64,000 nt of DNA from Brevibacterium sediminis (GCF_013623905.1 NZ_JABKDD010000003.1:186001-250000); one strand, 5' to 3'. Shown: positions 27,445 to 37,538, numbered from the stretch's first letter. Numbers and translations are program-made. Notes: generated by a model not told the origin, from the letters alone.

Positions 27445-28920
27445 ATGCCCTCACCGCAGGAAAAAGTCGACGTCGTCTTGATCGGCGGCGGCATCATGAG
27501 CGCCACTCTGGGCGCCATGCTGACCGAACTTCAGCCCGATTGGGACATCCGTGTCTACGAGAAGCTCGACTATGTGGCAACGGAGAGCTCCGACCCCTGG
27601 AACAACGCCGGCACCGGCCACGCCGCACTCTGCGAACTCAACTACACCCCCGAGGACTCCAACGGTCAGATCGACCTGGAGAAGGCCTCGAACATCAACC
27701 AGCAGTTCCACCACTCGCGCCAGTACTGGTCGCACCTCGTCGACACCGGTGTCATCACCGATCCGACGACCTTCATCAATCCCATCGCCCACGTCAGCTA
27801 CGGACGCGGCGACAAGGGACGTGACTACATCAAGAACCGCTACGAGACGATGGTGCGCAATCCGCTGTTCGCGGACATGGAATACACCGAGGACGCGGAC
27901 ACTCAGGCCGAATGGCTGCCGCTGATGTTCTCCGGCCGTGGTCCCGGTCAGGTCAACGGCATCTCGCGCATCAAGCAGGGCACCGACGTCGACTTCGGCT
28001 CTCTGTCGTCTCAGCTGCTCAGCTACGTCGCCGCCAAGGGCGCGACCGTGCGCACCAGCCACCAGGTCACCGACCTCGACCGTTCCTCCGACGGCTGGAC
28101 TCTCACCGTGAAGGATCTGCTCTCGCACGAGACCCACCAGGTGGGCGCGAAGTTCGTCTTCGTCGGCGCCGGCGGCGGTGCACTGCCGCTGCTGCAGAAG
28201 TCCGGCATCCCGGAGGGACGCGGCTACGGCGGCTTCCCGGTCTCCGGCTACTTCCTGCGCACCGCGAACCAGGATCTCGTCGCCCGCCACCAGGCGAAGG
28301 TGTACGGCCAGGCCGCTCAGGATGCTCCCCCGATGTCGGTGCCGCACCTCGACACCCGTGTCGTCGACGGCCAGGACTACCTGATGTTCGGCCCCTACGC
28401 CGGCTTCTCGCCGAAGTTCCTCAAGAAGGGCCGCTTCACCGATCTGCCGCTGTCCGTGCGCGGAAACAACATCGGCACGATGCTCAATGTCGCCAAGGAC
28501 AACACGGATCTTGTCACGTACCTCCTCGGTGAGCTCGCCGCAACGAAGAAAGCCCGCTTCGAGGCCCTGCAGACCTTCATCCCCTCCGTCGACCCCGCCG
28601 ACTGGGAACTCATCCAGGCCGGTCAGCGCGTGCAGGTGATGAAGAAGGATCCGAAGAAGGGCGGCGTCCTCCAGTTCGGCACCGAGCTCATCTCGTCCGC
28701 CGACGGTTCGCTGGCGACCCTGCTCGGTGCTTCACCGGGTGCCTCGACCGCGGTGCCGATCATGATCGAACTGCTCAAGACCTGCTTCCCGCGCGAGTTC
28801 GCGGGCTGGGAGAAGAGCTTCAAGGACATGATCCCCTCGCTCGGCCGCGACCTCGTCGATGACGAGACGCTGCTCAAGGAGGTCTCCGAGTACACCTCGC
28901 GGACCCTGCAGCTCATCTGA
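27445..28920 (+). CDS. mqo: malate:quinone oxidoreductase
   Basis: The 491-residue FAD enzyme has the dinucleotide-binding start VDVVLIGGGIMSATLGAML, then YEKLDYVATESSDPWNNAGT, LCELNYTP and QQFHHSRQYW, which are hallmarks of Mqo, and GAGGGALPLLQKSGIPEG near residue 240. It oxidises malate to oxaloacetate at the membrane and passes electrons to menaquinone. ATG 27445 matches the family start and has GAGAG 5 nt upstream; ATG 27433 is also in frame. It is monocistronic and ends before a strong terminator. Together with the malic enzyme at 31.3 kb it gives the cell two routes from malate. Confidence 0.93.
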   Translation: MPSPQEKVDVVLIGGGIMSATLGAMLTELQPDWDIRVYEKLDYVATESSDPWNNAGTGHAALCELNYTPEDSNGQIDLEKASNINQQFHHSRQYWSHLVDTGVITDPTTFINPIAHVSYGRGDKGRDYIKNRYETMVRNPLFADMEYTEDADTQAEWLPLMFSGRGPGQVNGISRIKQGTDVDFGSLSSQLLSYVAAKGATVRTSHQVTDLDRSSDGWTLTVKDLLSHETHQVGAKFVFVGAGGGALPLLQKSGIPEGRGYGGFPVSGYFLRTANQDLVARHQAKVYGQAAQDAPPMSVPHLDTRVVDGQDYLMFGPYAGFSPKFLKKGRFTDLPLSVRGNNIGTMLNVAKDNTDLVTYLLGELAATKKARFEALQTFIPSVDPADWELIQAGQRVQVMKKDPKKGGVLQFGTELISSADGSLATLLGASPGASTAVPIMIELLKTCFPREFAGWEKSFKDMIPSLGRDLVDDETLLKEVSEYTSRTLQLI

Positions 28921-28954
28921 GTGGACTGACGCCCTCAGCCGACTGACATACAGG

Positions 28955-28994
28955 AGAAGCGGCTGGCCGGAATCCTTTCCGGCCAGCCGCTTCT
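28955..28994. terminator. intrinsic terminator between convergent mqo and allE-like genes
   Basis: Seventeen-base perfect arms (AGAAGCGGCTGGCCGGA and complement) enclose a 6-base loop. The arm ends supply short T or A runs in each direction. It begins 35 bp after the mqo stop and 35 bp after the aminohydrolase stop on the other strand. Confidence 0.8.
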
Positions 28995-29028
28995 TACGTT
29001 CCCTCAGGAGTTCGGAGCGTCGAGAACC

Positions 29029-29853
29029 TCAGAGCTCGACCTGGCGGTTGACGTCCTTGTACAGCAGGTAGCGGAAGCGTCCGGGCCCTCCGGCATAGCA
29101 GGCCTGCGGGCAGAAGGCGCGCATGGAGATGAAGTCGCCCTCCTGCACCTCGACCCAGTCGCCGTTGAGACGGTAGACGGCCTTGCCCTCGAGCACGTAG
29201 AGGCCGTGCTCCATCTCATGCGTCTCCGCGAACGGGATGACCGCTCCGGCCTCGAAGGTGACGATGTTGACGTGCATGTCGTAGGCGAGGTCGTCCGGGT
29301 CGAGCGGACGGGTCGTGCGCCAGCGTCCGTCGGTTCCGGGCATCGGCGACGGTTCGACATCGGCCTCGTTGCCGAACTTCGCCTCAGGGGTCAGCCCCGC
29401 CACGGGCTGGTAGCGTTTGCGCACCCAGTGGAAGCGGGCCGCCTCGGTGCCGGTGGACGTCGCCGACCACGTCGATCCGGCGGGCAGGAACGCGAACCCA
29501 CCCGGAGTCAGCGTGTGCGCGGTGCCCTCATGGGTGACCTCGAGCGTTCCGGCCATGACGAAGAGGAACCCTTCGACCTCGGGCTGCGGTTCCGGCGCCT
29601 GCGAGCCGCCGCCGGGTGCGACTTCGAGGATCGTCTGCGAGAACGTCACCGCTCCCCCGGCCACGGGCTTGCTCAGCACCCACGACCGGGTCCCGGTCCA
29701 CTCGGGCAGATTCGAAGTGACGATATCGCGCATCACTCCGCGCGGGATGACCGTATAGGCCTCGGTGACGAGGGCACGGTCGGTGAGCAGATCGGACTGC
29801 GGCGGGTGGCCGCCGGTCGGGGCCCAGTAGGTGTACGGGTCGGTCGTCGTCAT
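29029..29853 (-). CDS. allE: (S)-ureidoglycine aminohydrolase, bicupin
   Basis: The 274-residue protein is a double cupin. The first cupin contains VTFSQTILEVAPGGGSQAP and HTLTPGGFAFLPAGSTW; the second contains YDMHVNIVTFEAGAVIPF followed by ETHEMEHGLYVLEGKAVY, with the His/Glu manganese ligands. It releases ammonia from (S)-ureidoglycine to give (S)-ureidoglycolate in allantoate breakdown. ATG 29853 is preferred over the longer frame because GAAGGAG precedes it and the family starts there. It is the last gene of a run with the DUF6986 gene and malic enzyme. The preceding enzyme, allantoate amidohydrolase, is not in the window. Confidence 0.87.
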   Translation of the reverse strand: MTTTDPYTYWAPTGGHPPQSDLLTDRALVTEAYTVIPRGVMRDIVTSNLPEWTGTRSWVLSKPVAGGAVTFSQTILEVAPGGGSQAPEPQPEVEGFLFVMAGTLEVTHEGTAHTLTPGGFAFLPAGSTWSATSTGTEAARFHWVRKRYQPVAGLTPEAKFGNEADVEPSPMPGTDGRWRTTRPLDPDDLAYDMHVNIVTFEAGAVIPFAETHEMEHGLYVLEGKAVYRLNGDWVEVQEGDFISMRAFCPQACYAGGPGRFRYLLYKDVNRQVEL

Positions 29854-29869
29854 GGGCGGGGTCTCCTTC

Positions 29870-29890
29870 GGTCGGTGGTCGGTGGTCGGT
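29870..29890. repeat. three tandem 7-bp repeats
   Basis: GGTCGGT occurs three times in a row in the 41-bp gap between the aminohydrolase start and the DUF6986 stop. It is probably replication slippage with no clear role. Confidence 0.7.
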
Positions 29891-29894
29891 GGGC

Positions 29895-31208
29895 TCAGTC
29901 GAGCGAGCCGGTGCGGGCGAGCTGCCCGAGCTGGGTGAGGCTGAGGTTCGTCCGCGAGGTCACGAACTCCTCGGTGTGGGCTCCGCAGACGAGCCCTCGG
30001 TCGAGGTAGCGGGCGAGCGCCTTCGCGGTCGCGGGTTCGTCGAGGACCGTCGAATCCGCCTTGAACACGTAGTCGTGCAGGCGCTGCGCCGCCCGTGGCC
30101 CGCCTTCGCGGTAGAAGGCGAAGGTCGCCAGGAACCTGGTCGGCAGCTGGTGCGGGTGCAGATCCCAGCCCTGGTAGATCCCTCGTTTGAGGTGGCGGCG
30201 GACGAGGCCGGCGTGCAGCGCCCACGCGTGGTGGACCTCTGCGGGTTCGCCGAGCGGGAGGATGTTCGTCGACCCGTCGGAGAGGTGGACTCCGGTGCCG
30301 GCGACGGCGAGCATCATCTGGTTCTTCGCGAAATCCGCGACCGGATGGTCCATCGCCTGGTAGGCCGCAGCCACTCCCATCGACGCCGAATAGTCATAGG
30401 TTCCGTAGTGCAGCGAAGTCACGCGCCCGGCCCCGGCCTGCAGCGCCGTCGCCAGCGGCACGGTGCCATCGGCGGCGAGGACGAGCTGCGGGGTCTCGAC
30501 TTGGATCTCGAAGGTGATAGTCCCTTCACCGAGGCTGTGCTCGGCTTCCAGCGCTCGCGCGGCGAGCACCATCGCCCGGACCTGATCGACGGTGCTGACC
30601 TTCGGGAGGGTGAGCACGAGATTCTCCGGCAGGCTGCCGCCTGCCTTGATGAGTTCGGAGAGGAACAGGTCGAGAGTGCGCAGACCGCGTTCCCGGGTCG
30701 CTGACTCCATGCATTTGAACCGGATGCCGACGAAGCCGGGGGCTGCCTTCTCCGCGCGGCCGGCCACCGCATCGCGGGCGGCCTGGATGACCCACCGATC
30801 CTCGGTCTCATCCCCCTGGTCGCCGAACCCGTCTTCGAAGTCCAGACGCAGGTCCTCGATCGGCTCACGTTCGAGTTTCGCGGTGACCGCCTCGGCGAGG
30901 AGTTCGGCCTCCCGGGCCACCTGGTGGATGCTGGGCACCTGACCGGGGATCGCGGGACCGGATTCCTTCCGGGCGGCGGTGATGACGCGTTCGGCCAGCT
31001 GCAGCATTCCGCCGTGGGCCTCGACGCATTCGAGCGCCTGCTGCCCCCACTGGTACGGCAGGTCGGCACTCGTGCGGTGTCCGGGCACGTACACGGTGTG
31101 CACTGGCTGGCGGACGTCGCGATCACCGGGGTACGCGGTCGCCAGTAGCTCGTCCGTGTCTCCCAGCAGTGAGTCGATATCGGCGAGTGTTGATCGTTCC
31201 ACTTTCAC
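29895..31208 (-). CDS. DUF6986 family protein, HpcH/citrate-lyase-like TIM barrel
   Basis: The 437-residue protein shows the strand ends of the HpcH/HpaI-CitE-malate synthase superfamily: DLRLDFEDGFG near residue 122, GIRFKCMES near 161, LVLTLPKVSTVDQV near 198 and TFEIQVETPQLV near 231, where acidic residues would hold Mg2+. SLHYGTYDYSASMG and GVHLSDGSTNILP follow. I recall the family as DUF6986, without a proven reaction. Its place between malic enzyme and a ureidoglycine aminohydrolase suggests a C-C lyase or condensing enzyme acting on glyoxylate (malate synthase-like) or on ureidoglycolate. The start is GTG 31208 with AAAGAGA upstream. Confidence 0.75.
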   Translation of the reverse strand: MKVERSTLADIDSLLGDTDELLATAYPGDRDVRQPVHTVYVPGHRTSADLPYQWGQQALECVEAHGGMLQLAERVITAARKESGPAIPGQVPSIHQVAREAELLAEAVTAKLEREPIEDLRLDFEDGFGDQGDETEDRWVIQAARDAVAGRAEKAAPGFVGIRFKCMESATRERGLRTLDLFLSELIKAGGSLPENLVLTLPKVSTVDQVRAMVLAARALEAEHSLGEGTITFEIQVETPQLVLAADGTVPLATALQAGAGRVTSLHYGTYDYSASMGVAAAYQAMDHPVADFAKNQMMLAVAGTGVHLSDGSTNILPLGEPAEVHHAWALHAGLVRRHLKRGIYQGWDLHPHQLPTRFLATFAFYREGGPRAAQRLHDYVFKADSTVLDEPATAKALARYLDRGLVCGAHTEEFVTSRTNLSLTQLGQLARTGSLD

Positions 31209-31311
31209 ATTCTCTTTCTCTGCACGGGGTTCGACGGCGAGGCGGCGATGCCTGACCTGGCCTCATTGTCTCTCATTCTCCGTCCCCAGGCACGCAAGGC
31301 TCTCTGGGGTT

Positions 31312-32691
31312 TCAGGACGAGACCCGGGCGACCGCCTCGGCGACCTTCTTCGCGACTTCGGGATCGAACACGGAGGGGATGACGTAGCCGGGGTGGAGTT
31401 CGTCCTCGGGGATGCACGAGGCGATGGCATCGGCGGCGGCGACCATGATGTTCTCATCCACGTCGCGGGCTTCGGCGTCGAGGAGTCCGCGGAAGATTCC
31501 CGGGAACGCGAGCACATTGTTGATCTGGTTCGGGAAATCGCTGCGGCCGGTGGCCACGACGGCTGCGTGTTTCGCCGCCTCGGCGGGGTCCACCTCGGGG
31601 TCGGGATTGGCCATGGCGAAGACCAGCGCGTCCTTGTTCATCGCCGCGATATCGTCACCGTCGAGCACATTCGGGGCGGAGACGCCGATGAACGCGTCGG
31701 CGCCGACGACGGCTTCCTTGAGGGTGCCGGAGAAGCCCTCGGGGTTCGTATTCGCCTGCAGCCACTTCTTGTGGTCGGTGTCGACCGTCGAGTCCGGGCC
31801 GATCGCCCCGTCGCGGCCGCAGGCGATGATGTTCGCGGCACCGGCGACCTGGAGGAGGCGGATGATGGCGTTGCCGGCCGCGCCGACTCCGGAGACGACG
31901 ATGCGCAGGTCCTCGATCTTCTTGTCGACGACCTTGAGCGCGTTCTTCAGCGCGGCGAGGGTGACGACGCCGGTGCCGTGCTGGTCATCGTGGAAGACGG
32001 GGATGTCGAGTTCCTCGCGCAGCCGGGCCTCGATCTCGAAGCAGCGCGGGGCAGCGATGTCTTCGAGGTTGATTCCGCCGTAGGCCGGTGCGATGGCCTT
32101 GCAGATGGAGATGATCTCCTCGGTGTCCTTCGTGTCGAGGGCCACCGGCCAGGCGTCGACATCGGCGAACTGCTTGAACAGCACGGCCTTGCCCTCCATC
32201 ACCGGCATGGCCGCTTCGGGGCCGATATCGCCGAGGCCGAGCACCGCGGTCCCGTCGGTGACCACGGCGACGGTGTTGCGTTTGATCGTCAGCCGACGTG
32301 CATCCTCTTTGTTCTCAGCGATCGCCTTGCACACACGGGCCACACCCGGGGTGTAGGCGCGGGAGAGGTCGTCGCGGTTGCGCAGGGGCACCTTCGGGGT
32401 GGATTCGAGCTTGCCGCCGAGGTGGAGCAGGAAGGTCCGGTCCGACACCTTGTGGACGTCGACTCCGGGCAGGGCACCCAGCGCATCGGAGACTTCGTCG
32501 GCATGGGCGACGTCGCGGGTATCGGCGCTGACGTCGATGATGACCGAGCGCGGAGTGGACTCGACGACGTCGAGGGCGGTGACTGACGCGCCGGCGGCGG
32601 CGGCCGCGGCGACGAGGTCGGAGGTCGAGGCCTGACCGACCTGGGTGCCGACGCGCAGAGTGATGGAGTATCCGGGGCTGGTGGCGACCAT
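31312..32691 (-). CDS. NAD(P)-dependent malic enzyme with N-terminal ACT-like domain
   Basis: The 459-residue enzyme decarboxylates malate to pyruvate. Residues 1 to about 80 form an ACT-like regulatory domain ([20 protein letters not shown]). The catalytic part follows, with [54 protein letters not shown] (metal-binding Asp pair) and the Rossmann motif [19 protein letters not shown] 32691 has AGGAGG 10 nt upstream and fits better than the TTG at 32697. It opens a likely operon with DUF6986 and the aminohydrolase and faces the iclR gene. A TTCC-N7-GGAT operator overlaps its probable -10 box. Malate made from glyoxylate would be returned to pyruvate. Confidence 0.92.
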   Translation of the reverse strand: MVATSPGYSITLRVGTQVGQASTSDLVAAAAAAGASVTALDVVESTPRSVIIDVSADTRDVAHADEVSDALGALPGVDVHKVSDRTFLLHLGGKLESTPKVPLRNRDDLSRAYTPGVARVCKAIAENKEDARRLTIKRNTVAVVTDGTAVLGLGDIGPEAAMPVMEGKAVLFKQFADVDAWPVALDTKDTEEIISICKAIAPAYGGINLEDIAAPRCFEIEARLREELDIPVFHDDQHGTGVVTLAALKNALKVVDKKIEDLRIVVSGVGAAGNAIIRLLQVAGAANIIACGRDGAIGPDSTVDTDHKKWLQANTNPEGFSGTLKEAVVGADAFIGVSAPNVLDGDDIAAMNKDALVFAMANPDPEVDPAEAAKHAAVVATGRSDFPNQINNVLAFPGIFRGLLDAEARDVDENIMVAAADAIASCIPEDELHPGYVIPSVFDPEVAKKVAEAVARVSS

Positions 32692-32717
32692 GGGCAATAT
32701 CCTCCTTGATATCGAGT

Positions 32718-32732
32718 TTCCGTATTATGGAT
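32718..32732. promoter_or_regulatory. predicted IclR-type operator, TTCC-N7-GGAT
   Basis: TTCCGTATTATGGAT lies 26 bp before the malic enzyme start and overlaps a CATAAT -10 box read on the minus strand. The same pattern, TTCCGTATNRTGGAW, occurs at 38477 and 46598 before other genes of glyoxylate and purine breakdown. Confidence 0.55.
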
Positions 32733-32777
32733 AATAACTTTTGCCTAGTGGAAATACTAGACGGTGTCAGTGGATTC

Positions 32778-32807
32778 GGAAAGTTTCTTCCATTTCGGGA
32801 CTAGACT
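32778..32807 (+). promoter_or_regulatory. iclR promoter with GGAA-N6-TTCC operator
   Basis: GGAAAGTTTCTTCC (32778-32791) is an inverted repeat immediately upstream of a TAGACT -10 box (32802-32807), about 47 bp before the iclR start. The same half-sites as the neighbouring operator suggest autoregulation. Confidence 0.45.
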
Positions 32808-32853
32808 GAACGGAGTTTCACTGCCGAGACTCACCACAGATTAAGGAACATCG

Positions 32854-33633
32854 ATGAGCAGCAAGGACACCCCGGCGATCCGCCAGTCCAAGGGCGGCGT
32901 GCAGTCCGTCGAACGCGCGTTCGGACTGCTTGAGTGCATCGCTAACTCCGCAGGATCGGCGACGCTGAGCCATATCGCCGCGGACGTCAATCTGCCCCTG
33001 CCGACGATCCATCGTCTGCTCAACACCCTGGTCAACCTCGGTGTGGTCCGTCAGCTGCCCGACCGCGGCTATGCGCTCGGGCCCGGGCTGGTGCGACTCG
33101 GCGATATCGCCGGCTCCCAGCTCGGTGCCGTCGCCCGCCCTTATCTGCGCGAGCTCGTCGCCGAGCTCGGGGAGTCGGCGAATGTGGCGACGATGGACGG
33201 AGACATGGTGGTCTACGTCGATCAGGTCGCCTCCGAACGCCAGATGAGGATGTTCACCGAGGTGGGACGCCGTGCCCATATGCATGCCACCGGGGTCGGC
33301 AAGGCCATTCTCGCGGGGCTCGAGTCCGAGCAGGTCCGGCATATCGCCGCCACCGCCGGCATGCCCACCCCCACGGAATACAGCATCGGGACGATCGAAG
33401 ACCTCGAGGCCGAGCTGGGCCGCATCCGCGAGCGCGGCTATGCCATCGACGAGCAGGAGCAGGAGCTCGGCGTGCGCTGCTTCGCCATGGCTATCCCGGA
33501 CTCCCCCGCTCCTTTGGCGATCTCCGTATCGGGTCCGATCAGCCGCGTCGACCAGTCGTTCGCCGATCGCGCCGTGCCCCTGCTCAAAGACGCGGCCGCC
33601 CGCATCTCCGCAGAGATGCAGAGCGGCCGCTGA
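32854..33633 (+). CDS. IclR family regulator, probable AllR-like repressor of glyoxylate/purine catabolism
   Basis: The 259-residue protein has the IclR N-terminal winged helix (KGGVQSVERAFGLLECIA, then ATLSHIAADVNLPLPTIHRL at about residues 34-53) and the ligand-binding domain with HMHATGVGKAILAGL and YAIDEQEQELGVRCFAMAI. IclR and AllR repressors of this form bind glyoxylate, pyruvate or allantoin-derived effectors. It is divergent from malic enzyme and central to the purine block, and sites of one pattern precede several of these genes. Local control is therefore inferred; the effector is most plausibly glyoxylate, but this is not shown. AAGGAA precedes the ATG. Confidence 0.9.
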   Translation: MSSKDTPAIRQSKGGVQSVERAFGLLECIANSAGSATLSHIAADVNLPLPTIHRLLNTLVNLGVVRQLPDRGYALGPGLVRLGDIAGSQLGAVARPYLRELVAELGESANVATMDGDMVVYVDQVASERQMRMFTEVGRRAHMHATGVGKAILAGLESEQVRHIAATAGMPTPTEYSIGTIEDLEAELGRIRERGYAIDEQEQELGVRCFAMAIPDSPAPLAISVSGPISRVDQSFADRAVPLLKDAAARISAEMQSGR

Positions 33634-33658
33634 CTCTGGCTTCAGCTCCCGGACCGGG

Positions 33659-36403
33659 TCAGGAGTCTCCGCCGGCCGTTCCCGAGGTGCCGGCGTTGAC
33701 GTCGTTCAGACGATAACGTCGAGCCGCCTCGGCGGGAATGGATCCGTCGATCTCACCGCGCTTGGCAAGCAGCTGCAGGGTGCGCACGACCATCGAGTGC
33801 GCGTCGATCTTGAAGTGCCTGCGCGCGGCGGCGCGGGTGTCGGAGAAGCCGAACCCGTCGGCGCCGAGCGTCGCGAAATCGTGGTCCAGGTACGGCCGAA
33901 TGAGATCCGGCTGGGTGGAGTCGAAGTCGCTCGTGGCCACGATCGGGCCAGGCTGACCCTCCAGCTTCTGACGCACGTACGGCACGCGGTCGGCCGACTC
34001 GGTGCCGTCGGCGGCGCTGAGCTCCGCGGCTTCGCATTCGAGGCCGTCGCGGCGCAGCTGCGCCCATGAGGTCACTGACCACACGGCGGCATCGACGCCC
34101 CAGTCGGCGGCGAGCAGGTCCCGGGCCTCGAGAGCCCAGGGCACGGCCACACCGGAGGCGAGCAGCTGCGCTTGCGGACGGTCGCCGGGGGCCGCCTCGG
34201 CGACGCGGTGGATGCCCTTGAGGATGCCCTCGACGTCGACGTCCTCCGGTTCGGCCGGCTGGAGCATCGGCTCGTTGTACACGGTGAGGTAGTACATGAC
34301 GTTGCGCTCGTCCTCGCCGAGGTCGTGCTCTCCGTACATGCGATGCAGACCGTCGCGGACGATGTGCCCGATCTCGTAGCCGAAGGCCGGATCAAAGACG
34401 CGCACGGCCGGGTTCGTGGCCGCGAGCACCGGGGAATGTCCGTCGGCGTGCTGCAGGCCCTCACCGGTCAGGGTCGTCCGTCCGGCGGTGGCGCCGATGA
34501 TGAACCCGCGGGTCATCTGGTCGCCGGCAGCCCAGAAGGCGTCACCGGTGCGCTGGAACCCGAACATCGAGTAGAACACGTAGATCGGGATCATCGGTTC
34601 GCCGTGGGTGGAGTACGCGGTTCCCGCGGCGGTGAATCCGGCCGCGGCACCGGCCTCGTTGATGCCCACGTGGAGGAGCTGGCCGCTCGTGGCCTCCTTG
34701 TACGAGAGGAACATCTCGCGGTCGACGGCGAGGTAGTTCTGCCCGTTCGGGTTGTAGATCTTCGCGGTCGGGAAGAACGCGTCGATGCCGAAGGTGCGGG
34801 CCTCATCGGGGATGATGGGCACGATCCGCTCGCCCAGCCCCTTCTCTCGCATGAGGTCCTTGAGCAGCCGGACGAAGGCCATAGTCGAGGCGGCCATCTG
34901 CTGCCCCGAGCCCTTCTTCGTCTGTGCGAATGCCTTGTCGCTGGGCGCGGGCAGGGTGATCTTGTTGTGCTCGGGTTTGCGTGCCGGCAGGAATCCGCCG
35001 AGCTGACGCCGACGGTCGAGCATGTACTGGATCTCTTCGGAATCCTTGCCCGGGTGGTAGTAGGGCACCGCGTACGGGTCCTCGTCGATGACCTTGTCGC
35101 TGATCGGGATGTCCATCCGATCGCGGAAGGCCTTGACGTCGTCGGCGGTGAACTTCTTCATCTGGTGCGTGGCATTGCGGGACTCGAACGTCGTGCCCAA
35201 GCCGTAGCCCTTGACGGTCTGCACGAGGATGACGGTCGGCTTGCCCTTGGTGTTCACGGCCTTCTGGTAGGCGGCGAAGACCTTGTGATAGTCGTGGCCG
35301 CCGCGTTTGAGGTTCCAGATGTCGTCGTCGGACAGGTGGTCGACGAGCCCCTTCGTCGCAGGTGTCCGGCCGAAGAAGTTGTCGCGGATGAATCCGCCGG
35401 ATTCGGCCTTGAAGGTCTGGTAGTCACCGTCGAGGGTCTCGTTCATGATCTTCACGAGGTCGCCGGTGCGGTCCTTGGCCAGCAGGTCGTCCCATTCACG
35501 GCCCCACAGCACCTTGATGACGTCCCAGCCGGCGCCGGTGAAGGTCGCCTCGAGCTCCTGGACGATCTTGCCGTTTCCGCGCACGGGTCCGTCGAGGCGC
35601 TGGAGGTTGCAGTTGATGACGAAGGTGAGGTTGTCCAGCCCTTCGTTCGCGGCCAGCTGCAGGGCGCCGCGCGATTCGGGTTCGTCCATCTCGCCGTCGC
35701 CGAGGAACGCCCACACCCGCTGATCCGAGGTGTCGGAGATGCCGCGGTTGTGGAGGTAGCGGTTCATCTGCGCCTGGTAGATCGCGTTGATCGGACCCAG
35801 ACCCATCGACACGGTCGGGAACTGCCAGAACTCCGGCATCAGCCGTGGGTGCGGATACGAGCTCAGTCCGTGCGGGGCACGCGAGACCTCCTGCCGGAAC
35901 CCGTCGAGGTCGGCCTCGGTCAGGCGGCCCTCGAGGAACGCCCTGGCGTACATTCCCGGTGAGGCATGGCCCTGGAAGAAGACCTGATCGCCGCCGCCGG
36001 GGTGGTCCTGACCGCGGAAGAAGTTGTTGAATCCGATTTCGTAGAGCGTGGCGGCGCCGGCGTAGGTGGAGATGTGCCCGCCCACGGAGATCTCGGGCCG
36101 CTGCGCGCGATGGACGAGCATGGCGGCGTTCCACCGCAGCCATCTGCGGAAGCGGCGCTCGACCCTCTCCTCGCCGGGATAGAACGGCTCCTGGTCAACG
36201 GGGATGGTGTTGACGTAGTCAGTGGTGGTGACCTTGGGCTGGGCAACGGAGTTCGTGGCCGCGCGTGCACGCAGCGCCTCCATGATCTCGCCCGCGCGCT
36301 GGGTTCCGCGCGCGCCGACGAGCCCTTCCCAGGACTCGATCCATTCATCGGCCTCTTCGTCGACGCTTCCCCTCGGACTCGCCGAGGTTGTGTCCTGTGT
36401 CAT
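33659..36403 (-). CDS. aceE: pyruvate dehydrogenase E1, homodimeric type
   Basis: The 914-residue thiamin diphosphate enzyme decarboxylates pyruvate and acetylates the lipoyl domain of E2. Marks in order are [55 protein letters not shown] (the GDG-type ThDP/Mg2+ motif, near residue 250), [36 protein letters not shown] and [20 protein letters not shown]. Length and order match the AceE of actinobacteria and Gram-negatives. E2 and E3 are not adjacent. Its location beside iclR and the urate oxidase operon may mean higher demand for pyruvate oxidation when purines are used. AAGGAAA precedes the ATG. Confidence 0.95.
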   Translation of the reverse strand: MTQDTTSASPRGSVDEEADEWIESWEGLVGARGTQRAGEIMEALRARAATNSVAQPKVTTTDYVNTIPVDQEPFYPGEERVERRFRRWLRWNAAMLVHRAQRPEISVGGHISTYAGAATLYEIGFNNFFRGQDHPGGGDQVFFQGHASPGMYARAFLEGRLTEADLDGFRQEVSRAPHGLSSYPHPRLMPEFWQFPTVSMGLGPINAIYQAQMNRYLHNRGISDTSDQRVWAFLGDGEMDEPESRGALQLAANEGLDNLTFVINCNLQRLDGPVRGNGKIVQELEATFTGAGWDVIKVLWGREWDDLLAKDRTGDLVKIMNETLDGDYQTFKAESGGFIRDNFFGRTPATKGLVDHLSDDDIWNLKRGGHDYHKVFAAYQKAVNTKGKPTVILVQTVKGYGLGTTFESRNATHQMKKFTADDVKAFRDRMDIPISDKVIDEDPYAVPYYHPGKDSEEIQYMLDRRRQLGGFLPARKPEHNKITLPAPSDKAFAQTKKGSGQQMAASTMAFVRLLKDLMREKGLGERIVPIIPDEARTFGIDAFFPTAKIYNPNGQNYLAVDREMFLSYKEATSGQLLHVGINEAGAAAGFTAAGTAYSTHGEPMIPIYVFYSMFGFQRTGDAFWAAGDQMTRGFIIGATAGRTTLTGEGLQHADGHSPVLAATNPAVRVFDPAFGYEIGHIVRDGLHRMYGEHDLGEDERNVMYYLTVYNEPMLQPAEPEDVDVEGILKGIHRVAEAAPGDRPQAQLLASGVAVPWALEARDLLAADWGVDAAVWSVTSWAQLRRDGLECEAAELSAADGTESADRVPYVRQKLEGQPGPIVATSDFDSTQPDLIRPYLDHDFATLGADGFGFSDTRAAARRHFKIDAHSMVVRTLQLLAKRGEIDGSIPAEAARRYRLNDVNAGTSGTAGGDS

Positions 36404-36426
36404 ATCGGGGTTTCCTTCTCACGGGG

Positions 36427-36461
36427 TCCGGGCTCCCGGAACAGTACCCCGGGAGCCCGGA
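36427..36461. terminator. terminator of the urate oxidase operon
   Basis: Thirteen-base perfect arms (TCCGGGCTCCCGG and complement) enclose 9 bases, 38 bp beyond the uox stop and upstream of aceE on the same strand. Confidence 0.75.
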
Positions 36462-36498
36462 GATGGAAAGTCCTGTCTCAGCAGGTGATGTTCAGATC

Positions 36499-37383
36499 TC
36501 AGCAGAAGCCGGCGACCTGTGCCCATGCGTCCTTGTTCTCGTCGACACCTTCACGGGTGAAGGTGGCTTCGATGAGGCCGTAGGGGCGGTCGGCGACGAT
36601 GAAGACCTCGTTCGGGTTCTCGAGCCCGAAACGTTCGATGTCATAGAGGAAGTGGTGCTTGTTCGGGCAGGAGAAGCGGATCTCGTCGATCTCCGGCACG
36701 GCCTCGATGACCTTCTCGCCCATCTGGTACAGCGTGTGCTGCAGGGCGTGGGAGAAGTGATCGGTGAAGGAGTCGAGGATGATCTCCTTGACCTTGGTGT
36801 ACACGGCTTCGAAGTCGAGGTCGGTGGTGTTGTAGATCCACCGGGTGGCGATATCGGTCGCGAGGATCCGGTCCTGGGTCTCCGGCAGGGTCGTGTACTT
36901 GTCCTTCGGGTAGCCGACGAAGCCCGACTCCGTGGTCTTAAGCACGGTGAGTCCGTTGAAGCCGGAGATCAGCGTGTCCTTGTCGCCGTCACGGGTGAAG
37001 ACGACGGTGCGGACCTCGGGAGCGGACTTGTAGAACGAGTGCTTGTGGTCGTTGATCCGGTCCCAGCCGTATTCTTCGGCTTCCCAGCGTCCGCCGGTGA
37101 CCCAGTCGAAGCTTGAGGTGAAATGGTCGGCCAGGCCCATGAGGAACTGTTCGGGCGAGCTCACGCCCAGCTCCTTGGCCTTCGCGAAGACCGTGTTCTT
37201 CTGGGTGTCGGTGGCGACGACGTGCTCGTTGTTGCCTTCGGTGTGAGCGGTCTCGAAGTCGCCCCACAGCTGTGAGGTGACATTGAGATCGCGGATCTCG
37301 TGGCGGTCGGTGTCGCGGTAGACCCGCATGAGTCGGTTCTCCGCCTTGCCGTACTGGTTCGATGTCAGTCGGACCTTGCTCAT
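36499..37383 (-). CDS. uox: factor-independent urate oxidase (uricase)
   Basis: The 294-residue enzyme oxidises urate to 5-hydroxyisourate and hydrogen peroxide without a cofactor. It shows the early Lys in NQYGKAENRLMRV, the catalytic Thr in VVATDTQKNTVFAKAKEL (about residue 60), VDHFTSS-like text at LADHFTSSFDWVTGG and the active-site His region SCPNKHHFLYDIE. ATG 37383 follows GGAGGAAG and matches the family; the frame continues 12 codons upstream. It is the third gene after uraD and uraH, with 155 bp between, and a terminator follows. The length is typical. Confidence 0.95.
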   Translation of the reverse strand: MSKVRLTSNQYGKAENRLMRVYRDTDRHEIRDLNVTSQLWGDFETAHTEGNNEHVVATDTQKNTVFAKAKELGVSSPEQFLMGLADHFTSSFDWVTGGRWEAEEYGWDRINDHKHSFYKSAPEVRTVVFTRDGDKDTLISGFNGLTVLKTTESGFVGYPKDKYTTLPETQDRILATDIATRWIYNTTDLDFEAVYTKVKEIILDSFTDHFSHALQHTLYQMGEKVIEAVPEIDEIRFSCPNKHHFLYDIERFGLENPNEVFIVADRPYGLIEATFTREGVDENKDAWAQVAGFC

Positions 37384-37538
37384 TTTCTTCCTCCAGTTCG
37401 TCGGCGTGCGCACCTGCACACGCCGTGACCATTCGATTGGCGAGGCCTGCCGGCAGTTCCCGGTCGGCTTCGGCGGTTTGTTGAGGATGGCGATCCTGCA
37501 GGGGGCCTGCTTCCCCTGTGAGCGATTGCGGGCGCGGC

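Noticed and set aside
29889..32586. Long plus-strand frames opposite the DUF6986 and malic enzyme genes
   Set aside because: They mirror the codon pattern of the real genes and show no family motifs.
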